From Ruminococcus sp. AF31-8BH (GTDB lineage: Bacteria; Bacillota; Clostridia; Lachnospirales; Lachnospiraceae): DNA of 64,000 nucleotides. The stretch is taken from contig NZ_QTVN01000004.1 of NCBI RefSeq assembly GCF_003460605.1, positions 124,001-188,000 on the forward strand, read 5' to 3'. Numbering within the stretch: the first letter of the stretch is position 1; each line of letters opens with the position of its first letter. Made by a program: the position numbers and the translations under genes. Positions 50,527 to 60,095 of the stretch are shown here, piece by piece. The notes under the pieces are model-generated. The model saw only the letters and a list, made by a program, of their open reading frames with translations. It was not told the origin of the DNA and made no database searches.

Positions 50527-53190
50527 CTACCTCGTTCTGCGAACCTGGAAAGAAACTTTGTATTTGCTCTTCACCACGCCTTTTGGTTCTTTCACATAGG
50601 CGCATATATAATATTGGTATTTCCTGCCTTTTGTCACCTTGGTATCCGTCCAGGATGCAGTTCTTCCTTTTTTGATGGTTGCTGCCAGCTTATAGCTGCC
50701 GTTTCCCACTTTTCGATAAATATAATACCCATCACATTTTTTCTGTGCTTTCCATTTCAGAAGCAAACCTTTCTTTGCATTGGAAATGGAAGTGATGGTT
50801 TGTCTGGCCGGTGCGGATTTGTATTTTCCGCTGGACCTGTAACTGCTTGTCACCCTTTTGCCATTCACATTCCGATAGGCTCGCACCGTGTATTCATACA
50901 CTGTATTGGCACTGATCTTTTTATCCTGATATGTGATTGTGGAGGACTTCGTAATAGTGGCAATTCTCGTCCATTTTCCAGAAGCTGTTTTCCGGTAAAC
51001 CAGGTAGCCGGAAGCTCCTGCAATCTTCTTCCAGCTTACCGTGTTGGAAAGATCAGAAGAAACCTTCACGGAAACAGAGGGTCTGGATAACGCTGTTTTC
51101 ACAGATACAGCAGAACTGTAGGCAGAATATTTAGCAGTCCCAGACACCACGCTGTAAGCCCGGATCCGATAGGTACAGGTAATTCCCGGATTCACCTTTG
51201 TATCCGTCCAAGAACTTTCCTTCCAGGATACAGTCTTCACTCTCCTGTAGCTTCCGCCCTCTTCCTTTCGGTATACCTGATAGCCGGAAACACCGGAAAC
51301 CTTTTCCCAGGTCAGGGCAATTTGATTATATGCCTTTGCTTTCGCCGCAAACGAAGCAGGCTTTCCTACTGCGACAGCACTGTCCAGCGTTCTGGTATGA
51401 GCCTTGATTCTTGCGCAGGCACTGGGACTGGTCTTGGAAAAATCACTCCAGCCATTGTCTTCATGATAACAGAAGCTCTGATTTGCTTTCAGGTCTGCAG
51501 CAAATTCCACCCAGCTATAGGAATTGTTGGTTTCGCACAGGTATTCCACAGCACCGGAACCAATGTTGGTAACCACTACGGAATACAAAGTTCCGCTGAT
51601 CAGATTCACTTCCGGAACCTGCACCGTCGAAATCCCCGCATGCTCCTGATAAAAAGTCACTGGCGTACTGTACGCAGGCGTTCCGCTTACCGGGTTGCTC
51701 TGATCCTTCAGATTGGTGTAGACCTGAATGCTGTAGGAGCCGCCATCTGTATAAGTAGACAGAACCACTTCTCCCAGAGCTTCCCCTTTGCCTTTTCCTG
51801 CCTTTGCCTGAAAAACATTGGAAACAGAGGAAATGCCGCCACTTCCTGACGGGTAAAGCTTCAGTTTGCTCAAAGCGCAGGAACCGTCATAAAAATAATT
51901 GTTTCTGTATTTTGGATTTGTGACTGCTTCTGCTGCTACGATATTATAATTGCATTTATTTTCGTAAGAAATATAGAAATATCCCTTATCGCCCCATTGC
52001 TCTCCCCAACTGTTCCGCACAATCCAGGCTCCGTCTGAAGTCACATTGCAGCTGGAATTAAAATTCTCCTTTGCAAAGTTATCATCCCAGCCCACCAGGG
52101 TTACCGCATGGTTCACGCCTGCATTTCCAGAATAGCTGTACGCATACGTCTTCGGGTTGTAGCAGCTGTCATACATGCCAATGGACATGGAAACAGATCC
52201 GTATTCCGAAATCAGGTTTTTGATCTTTGCCACAGAGTAGGAGGAAAATGCGGCATTTTCCAGGTATGCAGTGGTTTTGTATGCCATACCGGAAGATGGA
52301 ACCGCATCGGAATCCAGGGTGTGGTCCGCATTTGTCTCATAAGGCACCTGGGATTCCAGTGCCATACCGCTCCAGGAGCTAAGGAAAATTGCTGCTAACG
52401 TCTGGTTGCCGCCATCCCGGTAGGAATGCAGAACTTTGTTCCTGTCATTCGGGGTATTTCCAAGAGGATCGTTCTGTCTGTTGGCAAAGAAATAGGCAAG
52501 ATGCTCCTCGGAAAGATCAAACAATCCTGCTCCAGCCCGCAGGAAAGAGATTTCCAGGTTGGCTGCCAGAGTGTATGACCAGCACATGTTGGATGGCTTC
52601 TGGTTACGGACAGGAAGGGCCAGGCTTCCTCTCGGGTCATATTTCGCCGGATAGGAAGTGGCTCTTGCTCCGCCTACGCTGGCAGTGTCACTGTCATCCC
52701 CTTCCGGTGGATCTACATAGCTGATGGGCGCAAGCTCCCGGATAGGCGCAAGCTGGGCTTCGATTTCTTCTGCCGTAAGCGTCCCCTCTTCTTCCCCATC
52801 TGTCCCGGTTTCTTCCTCTGCAGTCTCACTATCTAAAAAGCCGGTGTCTGTATCCAGGCTTCCAAAGCCGTCCAGTACCTCCGTTTTTCCATCAGAAAAT
52901 GCTGCCTGATCGGAAGACTGCTGTGCTGCATCACTTTCAGGTTTCTCATCTGCTTCATTTCCCAAATCCTCGGCGGATGAAGAACTATCTTCACCTGTTT
53001 CGGTTGTTTCAACAGAGGAATTCGTTATCTCATTTTCTTCCCAGGAGTTCCCTTCCTGTGCGTTCTCACTTGCCCATGCTGACTCTCCATCTGAGAACCC
53101 TTCCGCTGCAACGGGAATTCCCGACATTGCCATGGACGCCGTCAGGATCAGACATAATACACTTTTTTTCATTCCATTTTTCTTTCTCAT
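50527..53190 (-). CDS. Secreted papain-like (C1) cysteine peptidase with C-terminal fibronectin-like repeats
   Basis: An 887-residue exported protein. The signal peptide ends near GIPVAAEG. An acidic, Ser/Glu-rich low-complexity stretch (about 30-170) follows. The peptidase domain has Cys203 in RNQKPSNMCWSYTLAA, His in GVNHAVTLVGWDDNF and Asn in WIVRNSWGEQWGDKGYFY. A beta-rich domain comes next, and then three fibronectin type III-like modules, each with a SGYQVYRK or DGYYIYRK motif. It has no sortase or lipid anchor, so it should be released or held by the modules. Its ATG overlaps the hisC stop (ATGA), an odd pairing with an amino-acid biosynthesis gene. Confidence 0.9.
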   Translation of the reverse strand: MRKKNGMKKSVLCLILTASMAMSGIPVAAEGFSDGESAWASENAQEGNSWEENEITNSSVETTETGEDSSSSAEDLGNEADEKPESDAAQQSSDQAAFSDGKTEVLDGFGSLDTDTGFLDSETAEEETGTDGEEEGTLTAEEIEAQLAPIRELAPISYVDPPEGDDSDTASVGGARATSYPAKYDPRGSLALPVRNQKPSNMCWSYTLAANLEISFLRAGAGLFDLSEEHLAYFFANRQNDPLGNTPNDRNKVLHSYRDGGNQTLAAIFLSSWSGMALESQVPYETNADHTLDSDAVPSSGMAYKTTAYLENAAFSSYSVAKIKNLISEYGSVSMSIGMYDSCYNPKTYAYSYSGNAGVNHAVTLVGWDDNFAKENFNSSCNVTSDGAWIVRNSWGEQWGDKGYFYISYENKCNYNIVAAEAVTNPKYRNNYFYDGSCALSKLKLYPSGSGGISSVSNVFQAKAGKGKGEALGEVVLSTYTDGGSYSIQVYTNLKDQSNPVSGTPAYSTPVTFYQEHAGISTVQVPEVNLISGTLYSVVVTNIGSGAVEYLCETNNSYSWVEFAADLKANQSFCYHEDNGWSDFSKTSPSACARIKAHTRTLDSAVAVGKPASFAAKAKAYNQIALTWEKVSGVSGYQVYRKEEGGSYRRVKTVSWKESSWTDTKVNPGITCTYRIRAYSVVSGTAKYSAYSSAVSVKTALSRPSVSVKVSSDLSNTVSWKKIAGASGYLVYRKTASGKWTRIATITKSSTITYQDKKISANTVYEYTVRAYRNVNGKRVTSSYRSSGKYKSAPARQTITSISNAKKGLLLKWKAQKKCDGYYIYRKVGNGSYKLAATIKKGRTASWTDTKVTKGRKYQYYICAYVKEPKGVVKSKYKVSFQVRRTR

Positions 53191-54245
53191 TTTTTCAGGT
53201 ATTTTTTCAAAAATTCAATCAGCTTCTCCATCTCTTCCTGTGTTCCCACAGTAATTCTTAAGTGATTGTCAATTCTTGGCTTCGGGAAATATCTTACATA
53301 AATGTGCTCCTGGCGAAGAGCCCCGAACAGTTCACTTGCCGGGCAGCTTTCGTGGGAAGCGAAAATAAAGTTCGTTTTGGAATCCGGGAAGGAAAATCCC
53401 AGCGCTGCCAGTTCTTTCTTGGTCCACTCTCTGGTGGCAATGATCTTAGCGCAAGTCTCCTGGAAATATGCCTGATCTTCAATGGCAGCCACGCCTGTGG
53501 CTAAAGTGGTGCGATCCATGGTGTAAGAGTTAAAGGAATATTTCACATCATTGAGATATTTGATCAGCTGCGCATTTCCGCACGCGAAACCGATTCGCAT
53601 TCCAGCCATGGAGCGGGACTTGGAGAAGGTCTGTACTACCAGCAGATTCTCATATTTGTCGATGAGCTCCAGCGCTGATCTGGCGCCGAAGTCTACATAT
53701 GCCTCATCCACGATCACGATCACATCCTGGTTGTGCTGCAGGATTTCTTCTATATCAGAGAGGGGAAGCTCCACCCCTGTAGGCGCATTTGGATTTGGGA
53801 AAATAATTCCGCCGTTTTCCCCGAAATAATCCTCTTTGCGGATGCAAAAATTCTCATCCAGAGCCTTGCACTCATACGGAATGCGAAACAGGTCTGCCCA
53901 CACATCATAGAAGGAATAAGTGATATCCGGGAAAAGAACAGGCTTCTCTGAATTGAAAAAGGTAAGAAAGCTCATGGCCAGCACATCATCTGAGCCAACG
54001 CCTACAAATACCTGCTCATCCTTCAGTCCGTAATTCTGTGCAATTGCATGTACCAGATCACCTGCTGTCGGATCCGGGTAAAGACGGAGAGTGTCTGTGT
54101 GAATCTCCTTAAGGGCCTTTGTTACCCCCGGAGCTGGTGGATATGGATTCTCGTTGGTGTTCAGCTTGATCATATCCGGTTCATTTGGCTGCTCTCCCGG
54201 GGTGTACGGTACTACTTTGCGAATATTTGCTTCCCATGTATTCAT
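53187..54245 (-). CDS. hisC: Histidinol-phosphate aminotransferase
   Basis: A 352-residue class I/II PLP-dependent aminotransferase of the HisC family. Landmarks are LNTNENPYPP, the Asp/Tyr of IVDEAYVDFG, PLP-lysine in QTFSKSRSMAGMRIGF and the C-terminal LRITVGT. It converts imidazole acetol phosphate to histidinol phosphate; some relatives also take aromatic substrates. No other his genes are near, so it stands alone and is coupled to the secreted peptidase gene downstream. Confidence 0.9.
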   Translation of the reverse strand: MNTWEANIRKVVPYTPGEQPNEPDMIKLNTNENPYPPAPGVTKALKEIHTDTLRLYPDPTAGDLVHAIAQNYGLKDEQVFVGVGSDDVLAMSFLTFFNSEKPVLFPDITYSFYDVWADLFRIPYECKALDENFCIRKEDYFGENGGIIFPNPNAPTGVELPLSDIEEILQHNQDVIVIVDEAYVDFGARSALELIDKYENLLVVQTFSKSRSMAGMRIGFACGNAQLIKYLNDVKYSFNSYTMDRTTLATGVAAIEDQAYFQETCAKIIATREWTKKELAALGFSFPDSKTNFIFASHESCPASELFGALRQEHIYVRYFPKPRIDNHLRITVGTQEEMEKLIEFLKKYLKK

Positions 54246-54477
54246 TTCAATCCAACCTCGCTTTTTCTATTAATGATGTCAGATGCAAAAGATTTTCTGC
54301 CTCCAACCATATACCAGAAATTACCCGCCAGCCCACTGCCGCCTGGATTCTGGAAGTTACATCCATTTTACTAACTTCCTTGTATTTTGTCAAATTAACG
54401 TATTGAATTCTGTTGATAAATTTTGCAAAACATTTCTTCTATAAGAAACTCCTCCTTAATCCTATTTTCCAAAACCA

Positions 54478-54533
54478 AAAGCCCTTCGTGAAAAGAAACA
54501 ATTCCATTTTCGTTTCTTTTCACGAAGGGCTTT
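54478..54533 (-). terminator. Long perfect hairpin terminator of mgtE
   Basis: A 22-nt arm at 54478-54499 pairs fully with 54512-54533. On the minus strand TTTTGGTTTT follows. It lies 30 nt past the mgtE stop. The rest of the gap to hisC (54246-54477) shows no gene. Confidence 0.9.
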
Positions 54534-54562
54534 CCTGCCTGCTCCTCTTTTATTATTTTCTC

Positions 54563-55957
54563 TTAGCCTGCCAAATGCAGCACTCCGATCAGGAACACCC
54601 AGCCAAGTCCGTAATATGTCACAACAGCCACAAGGTCGTTGACAGTGGTAATCAATGGACCAGAAGCAACTGCAGGGTCCACGCCCACTTTCTTGAAGAA
54701 CAGCGGAATACAGGTTCCCACTGCACTTGAGATCAGCATAGCCAGAAGAAGGGCTACTCCGATGCAGCCGGATACTGCATATGCAAATACCAATGTTTTT
54801 CCCTTGAAGAAGTAAATATAAAGTCCGATCAACGCAAAGGACAAAATACCAAGAAGTGCACCATTGCAAAGACCGATTCGCATTTCTTTAAATACAAGCT
54901 CCAGCTTCTGTTTTCCGGTAAGAGACTCATCCATCAGTACACGAATGGTAACCGCCAGAGACTGGGTACCTACATTACCTGCCATATCCAGAATCAGTGA
55001 CTGGAATGCCATAATGATCGGAAGCTGTGTTACTACGTTTTCAAACACACCAACCACAGAGGATACTACCATTCCAAGACCAAGAAGAACAATCAGCCAC
55101 GGCATACGCTTCTTCATACTCTCTTTCAGCGGCTCCTTCAAATCCTCTTCTGCAGTAAGACCTGCCAGCATGGCGTAATCTTCTCCCATCTCATCATCAA
55201 CCAGGTCAATGATATTAGATGAAGTAATAACACCAAGAAGACGATTGTCATTATCCAGGACAGGAATGGAGTCTTCGGAATACGCCTTCAGTTCTTCAAT
55301 ACAATCATCAATATCTTCTTCTGCATATACATACGGATAAGAAGTAGCTACCAAATCTTCCAGTGACTTGTCCTGACGGGCAATGATCAGGTCCTTCAGG
55401 TCAATGGCTCCATAAAACTTCTGAGATTCTGTCACCACAAAAATAGTGGAAATATTATCATTCTTGGCAGCCTGCTCTACCAGACTGTTCATAGCCTGTT
55501 TTACAGTCAGATTCTCACGGATAATAATACAATTGGTAGTCATGCGGCTTCCGATTTCATCCTCATCAAAGGATGCGATCATCTCAATGTCATGACGGAC
55601 ATCGTCATCCATCAGCTCCACCAGGATTTTTTTCTTCGCTTTTTCAATTTTCTGGAGAACCTCTACAAGGGCATCGGTCTCCATCCGTGAAAGAATGGCT
55701 GCTCCTTTTTTTACATCCATCTCTTTCACATATTCTGCAGCATTGTCCGAATCTGTGTATTCAAAAATATCGGACAACATATTAATATCCAGGATACGAT
55801 ATAATTTGTAACGCTCCTGTACAGTCAGCCTTGGCATTGCATCTGCAAGGTCATTGGCATGAAAGTCCTCCAGCTTGCTGCTCATGGCAGCCGGAGAGGT
55901 ATTACTTCTGATTACAGCCAGAATGTCCTGGGTGTAATCCTGCACTCTTTTTTCCAT
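54563..55957 (-). CDS. mgtE: Magnesium transporter MgtE
   Basis: A 464-residue MgtE channel. The N domain of helical repeats (residues 1-130) and a CBS pair (about 131-255) close the pore when cytosolic Mg2+ is high. Five C-terminal membrane helices follow, with family motifs PRLTVQERYKLYRIL-like N-domain text, MAFQSLILDMAGNVGTQS and ASGPLITTVNDL. GGAGAAAGCAGG lies before the ATG. A leader of several hundred nucleotides precedes it. Confidence 0.95.
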   Translation of the reverse strand: MEKRVQDYTQDILAVIRSNTSPAAMSSKLEDFHANDLADAMPRLTVQERYKLYRILDINMLSDIFEYTDSDNAAEYVKEMDVKKGAAILSRMETDALVEVLQKIEKAKKKILVELMDDDVRHDIEMIASFDEDEIGSRMTTNCIIIRENLTVKQAMNSLVEQAAKNDNISTIFVVTESQKFYGAIDLKDLIIARQDKSLEDLVATSYPYVYAEEDIDDCIEELKAYSEDSIPVLDNDNRLLGVITSSNIIDLVDDEMGEDYAMLAGLTAEEDLKEPLKESMKKRMPWLIVLLGLGMVVSSVVGVFENVVTQLPIIMAFQSLILDMAGNVGTQSLAVTIRVLMDESLTGKQKLELVFKEMRIGLCNGALLGILSFALIGLYIYFFKGKTLVFAYAVSGCIGVALLLAMLISSAVGTCIPLFFKKVGVDPAVASGPLITTVNDLVAVVTYYGLGWVFLIGVLHLAG

Positions 55958-56548
55958 CCTGCTTTCTCCAATCTCTCATAAATCAGATTCTCAATATTAT
56001 GGATCTGTCTTATGTTTTTTTATACGGATATAAAAAATCCGCGGGAGAGCATTATTACAGTATAAACAGCTTACACTGCCTGCTCATTAAGGGAATATTG
56101 GATCCCTCACAGGGCATATGAAGTCATCCAGGCAAAATATTTTTCGCCCGGAAAGCACACAAATACACGCACGAAAAAAGAGCAGACTAATTCATGTCAC
56201 CAAAGAATGTTACTGTACTGCCTTCAACGTGCCGCAATTACGCTTGGAATTCATAGGATCAAAAAAAGAAATGGAATTCGATAATTTATAGAAATTAAAG
56301 AAGAACAGAATGTGCGCGGTGCTCATCTGCCATTTCGTTTTTCCATCCTATGCAACTACTTCGCCCATGAGAATCGCAACTATCCATTCTGTTCACCTGC
56401 CTTTGTTTTCATATTTTTTATGAAAGAAATTTATTTTCTTTCCAAAAGTCATTCTAACTGCTTTTGGACAAAAAATCAATTCCTAATTTGCTATTTATTT
56501 AAATTTTCACCTTCTTTCTTTGCGAAAGTTTTTGCCCGGACAAGGGTG
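55958..56548. other. Gene-free 591-bp region upstream of mgtE
   Basis: No coding frame of credible composition is seen. On the minus strand this region would hold the mgtE promoter and leader. I looked for the conserved M-box blocks (GTTAGGTGAGGC, GCTGCCC) and did not find them. A short GGAT/ATCC hairpin with an A/T-rich flank lies near 56020-56040. The remainder is AT-rich and unassigned. Confidence 0.5.
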
Positions 56549-57958
56549 CTACAGCAGCTGACGAAGCGGACGAATAATAATCCTCAGCGCTCCATAGAAT
56601 AATTTCTTCTGCCAGGTCAGTATCTTTTTCTCATACTTTGCCCCTTCTGTTTCCTGTCCATTTGCCAGGATTTCTTTGCTCTTTTCCATATAAGCATTTT
56701 CTGTTGTGCGAATCTGCTGATTCAGTTTCTCGCTGTCAATTACCAGCATCAGCTCCGTGTCCAGATAAGTGCTTCGCATATCCAGATTGTATGACCCTAC
56801 CACAGACAGACGATTATCAATCAGCACTGTCTTTGTATGCACCGGATAATCGTTCATCAGCTCATAAACATCTGCTCCGGTTTTCAAGATTTTTCGCTTT
56901 TGATTGAGATAATCTGTACAGCCCCATGGATTTGAACCTTTTTCCACTGCATTAAGTATGATCTGCAGCTTGGCATGATCCGCTATCTCGTGCAAAACAG
57001 TATACATATAGCCGTTACAGATTACATATGGGGTTTGTACAATCACATAGTCTGCATTTTCAGACAGATACTGAATTGCCTGAAGAACCTGAGGAGTTTT
57101 TCGCCCCGCCTGGGTTCCGTTATGAATCAGGGTAATTTTATTGGCCTCTTCCGTATCCTTCTCCCATGTGCTATAGGTTTCTATATCATTATATTTTTCC
57201 AGTAGAGAAGTATACAGCTCTTCCATGTTCTGGTATTGATCTGTATATTTCGAGGACTGTTTTCTTGTTCTTATGCTTACACAGCCCTCATTCCAGATTT
57301 TGTGAAAATAGTCCTCAAGCTGCAGCAAGGACTCGCCCTTTCCTTCAGAAGTATCATACACCAGAATATCCCGGTCCACATTAATGTCCTCAGTCTGATC
57401 TCCCAGGAAAATATCGTTGCTGTTGCGTCCGCCAAGCAGATATATTTTCTCATCAATAATCAAATATTTGTCGTGCATACGATAGTTCAGCTTAAACAGA
57501 TTTAGTGGAGTCACTGGATTATAAACTCCCACTTCCACATTTTCATGCGCCGCCAGTGCCTGGAAATCACTGTTTCCGGACAAAAATAGCTGCTGATAAA
57601 TTCCATCAATTAAAAGCTGAATCTTTACCCCTTTGTCCGCAGCATGATTCAGCGCAGCCAGAAGCTTAGTGCCGTTTTCATCTGCGCGCAGATCAAAGGT
57701 GGACAGCACAATGCTTTCTTTTGCTGTACCAATCATTCGAAGCCGCCACAAAAGTGCTTCTTCGTTATCATCGATACAGCGGATTCTTTCTGCCCCTGCT
57801 GTCTCAGAAGTAAATTCTGTCTGCTGCAGATTTTTTGCATATTTTCCATCTGGTTTTTTGCAAAAAAGAGGTGCAAGTATATTTACCAGCGCAACCACCA
57901 GCAAAAAACAGAGAAAAATCTTGCCTATTTTTTTCATTGTTTTCTTTAATTTCACCAT
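56549..57958 (-). CDS. Phospholipase D-family (cardiolipin synthase-like) membrane protein
   Basis: A 469-residue protein with one N-terminal membrane helix (about 12-30) and two HKD catalytic motifs: MHDKYLIIDEKIYLLGGRNS and VHTKTVLIDNRLSVVGSYNL. It belongs to the PLD superfamily, near cardiolipin synthases but with only one helix, and may act on phospholipids or phosphodiester polymers at the outer membrane face. TAGGAGAG precedes the ATG. It stands alone between mgtE and the esterase operon. Confidence 0.88.
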   Translation of the reverse strand: MVKLKKTMKKIGKIFLCFLLVVALVNILAPLFCKKPDGKYAKNLQQTEFTSETAGAERIRCIDDNEEALLWRLRMIGTAKESIVLSTFDLRADENGTKLLAALNHAADKGVKIQLLIDGIYQQLFLSGNSDFQALAAHENVEVGVYNPVTPLNLFKLNYRMHDKYLIIDEKIYLLGGRNSNDIFLGDQTEDINVDRDILVYDTSEGKGESLLQLEDYFHKIWNEGCVSIRTRKQSSKYTDQYQNMEELYTSLLEKYNDIETYSTWEKDTEEANKITLIHNGTQAGRKTPQVLQAIQYLSENADYVIVQTPYVICNGYMYTVLHEIADHAKLQIILNAVEKGSNPWGCTDYLNQKRKILKTGADVYELMNDYPVHTKTVLIDNRLSVVGSYNLDMRSTYLDTELMLVIDSEKLNQQIRTTENAYMEKSKEILANGQETEGAKYEKKILTWQKKLFYGALRIIIRPLRQLL

Positions 57959-58098
57959 ACTCTCCTACTTTCTATTACGGTTATGCAAAATTGGGGGAAA
58001 GAAACCTTTTTGTCTATGTTCAGCCCTTTTTTAATTTTTATCATAGCATGAATTTATTTTCAGAACAAGAAAGAGGAAAGATTTTGCGCTATTTACGC

Positions 58099-58130
58099 AA
58101 AAAAAGCCGCCAGCTTCTAAAGCCGACGAC
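58099..58130 (-). terminator. Terminator of the esterase operon
   Basis: On the minus strand, an 11-bp stem with G-U pairs (58120-58130 with 58106-58116) is followed by T7. It lies 240 nt past the esterase stop because MITE copy 3 sits between them. Confidence 0.75.
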
Positions 58131-58190
58131 TTTTTCTGTGAATAATATTGAAAAAACCATGGTATGGTAGGAAAATGCACTGCATTCTCC

Positions 58191-58352
58191 AGAGCGTGTT
58201 TGAAAAAGGCTTTCTGCGAGATGTGCGTCACAATTTGTGGGAGATTTTGTTCGGATGAGGGCGCCGTAGCGGGCTACGGCAACTGAATTCGGGCAAAATA
58301 TACCGCAAAGTGGGGCGTGCAGATTGCGGGAATGATTTTTCAAACACGCTCT
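58191..58352. mobile_element. 162-bp MITE-like repeat, copy 3
   Basis: It has perfect 17-nt terminal inverted repeats AGAGCGTGTTTGAAAAA / TTTTTCAAACACGCTCT, so it looks the youngest copy. It is inserted 21 nt past the esterase stop, between the gene and its terminator. Interior and length match copies 1 and 2. Confidence 0.9.
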
Positions 58353-58373
58353 AGGAGGTTAAAAGTGTATCTC

Positions 58374-60038
58374 TTACTCAGCTACAGGAAAATTGAAATA
58401 GTTGGTGGTATAATCCATCATCAGTTTTTCCAGATCTGTCAGTTCCTCTTCATGTGTACTGATTCCATCGCCTAACTGAATATATCCCATATTTTCATCT
58501 GCTGCCGGCCAGTATGCAAGTCCGTCTCCATTTGGATCTCCGGTTTTGATAAAGTTTGACCAATACTGATTCATTTTTTCTGCTAACTCATAGTCCCAGT
58601 CAGTCCACTGTCTTACTTCCGGAACGCCCTCACGCAGAGAGTTGAACGCATACCACATTTCACTTGTATGCCATGCCCACTGGTTAGCCCAGCCTCTGTC
58701 TGTTCCTAAATCTGAAATGCTCTCAGGTGTAGAATGGCTGAATAAGTATGTATAGTTTGCTGCTTTTCCATCTGTTCTTTCTGACATCATTTTTCCGTAC
58801 AGTCTGTTAACCATAAGGCTTCTGCTGACATTTGTGCCAAGACCATAGGTTCCTAACTGACGGCTGACCATAGCTGCTGTATTGTCATCTACTTTTACCA
58901 GATTTTCAAAGTCGTATTTATCATACAGATCACCAAGAGCTTCTTTGTATTGTGCATAGAAGTCATCTGCTGTGGATACCTTCGGATAACTTCCCTCTCC
59001 CATATTTGTTCCGGACAATACAGAAATCTCATCAAACATTCCATCATTAATGGAATCCTGAATGCTTTCATAGGTGACATACAAACCATCCTGGTTCATA
59101 CTTCCCGGATAATTAGAACTGGTATTGTCAATCAGCTTTTCAGCATCCATGTTTCTCAGATCCTCAAGTGTCGCAGCCTCATCAAGTCCCAGATCTCCCA
59201 GATATGCAGTTCCTTTTTCTTCTGCACTTTCCAGAGTCTGGAATTCCATATTATATTTTAAGCCACTTTCCAGGATTAATTTATCAACTTCTACATCCAT
59301 TTTAGGAGAAGCAGTCATTGCCATTGCCTTTGTAGTACCGCCAGACTGTCCGCCAACTGTGATATTCTCAGGATCTCCTCCGAAGTTAGCTATATTCTCT
59401 TTGATCCATTCCATAGCTTTGATCTGATCCATCAGACCATAGTTTCCGCTTTGTCCCTGTTCCTCGGTAAGCTGTGGTAATGACAGATAGCCAAAGACAC
59501 CAAGACGCTGTTCTACTGTTACTACAACGATTCCGTTCTTTGCAAAAGCTTCCGCATTTCCTTCCGGCTCAAAGGTATAGCAGCTGTTCAGTCCGCCGCC
59601 ATGGAACCACACATATACCGGTTTCTTTTCTGTGGAAGAAAGTGAATCTCCTGTTGTCATTACATTCAGATACAGACAGTCTTCACTCATTTCCGGAACT
59701 CCATCGTAATAAATATCTGTTTTATAGGGTTCCACCTCAGCTCCGCCCAATACCTGCATAGGAATATCCTTGTAGGTATCGCATACAAGAACATCATCCC
59801 ATTTTTCAGGATCTACCGGTGGTTTCCAGCGCAAATCATCAACTGGCGGTGCTGCATATGGAATTCCACGAAATTCTACAACATCCTCATAGTTTTCATC
59901 TGTACTGTTGATTCCCTGCACTTTTCCGTACGCAGTTTCAACAACGTTCTTTTCATTTTCCTCTGCATATACATGAGCACTTCCCATAAGTGTGGAGCAG
60001 GCAAGCAATGCAGCCAATACAGTTAATCTCTTCTTCAT
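58374..60038 (-). CDS. Secreted type-B carboxylesterase
   Basis: A 554-residue alpha/beta-hydrolase of the carboxylesterase/cholinesterase family. The signal peptide (MKKRLTVLAALLACSTLMG) ends near HVYAEE. Key motifs are the oxyanion region WFHGGGLNSCY, nucleophile Ser in VGGQSGGTT (GxSxG form with Gln in place of Glu) and His in WAWHTSEMWYAFN. It hydrolyses ester bonds in extracellular substrates, possibly acylated plant sugars or lipids. The start is ATG at 60038 after AAGGAGG. It lies 57 nt after a YesN-type regulator and is probably under its control. Confidence 0.92.
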   Translation of the reverse strand: MKKRLTVLAALLACSTLMGSAHVYAEENEKNVVETAYGKVQGINSTDENYEDVVEFRGIPYAAPPVDDLRWKPPVDPEKWDDVLVCDTYKDIPMQVLGGAEVEPYKTDIYYDGVPEMSEDCLYLNVMTTGDSLSSTEKKPVYVWFHGGGLNSCYTFEPEGNAEAFAKNGIVVVTVEQRLGVFGYLSLPQLTEEQGQSGNYGLMDQIKAMEWIKENIANFGGDPENITVGGQSGGTTKAMAMTASPKMDVEVDKLILESGLKYNMEFQTLESAEEKGTAYLGDLGLDEAATLEDLRNMDAEKLIDNTSSNYPGSMNQDGLYVTYESIQDSINDGMFDEISVLSGTNMGEGSYPKVSTADDFYAQYKEALGDLYDKYDFENLVKVDDNTAAMVSRQLGTYGLGTNVSRSLMVNRLYGKMMSERTDGKAANYTYLFSHSTPESISDLGTDRGWANQWAWHTSEMWYAFNSLREGVPEVRQWTDWDYELAEKMNQYWSNFIKTGDPNGDGLAYWPAADENMGYIQLGDGISTHEEELTDLEKLMMDYTTNYFNFPVAE

Positions 60039-60095
60039 ATAAACAGAGCCTCCTTTTTTTGATAATGTCATTTTAAGGCTCCCGGAAGATAAAAA

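Noticed and set aside
55958..56300. M-box magnesium riboswitch before mgtE
   Set aside because: The conserved blocks could not be found on the minus strand by eye.
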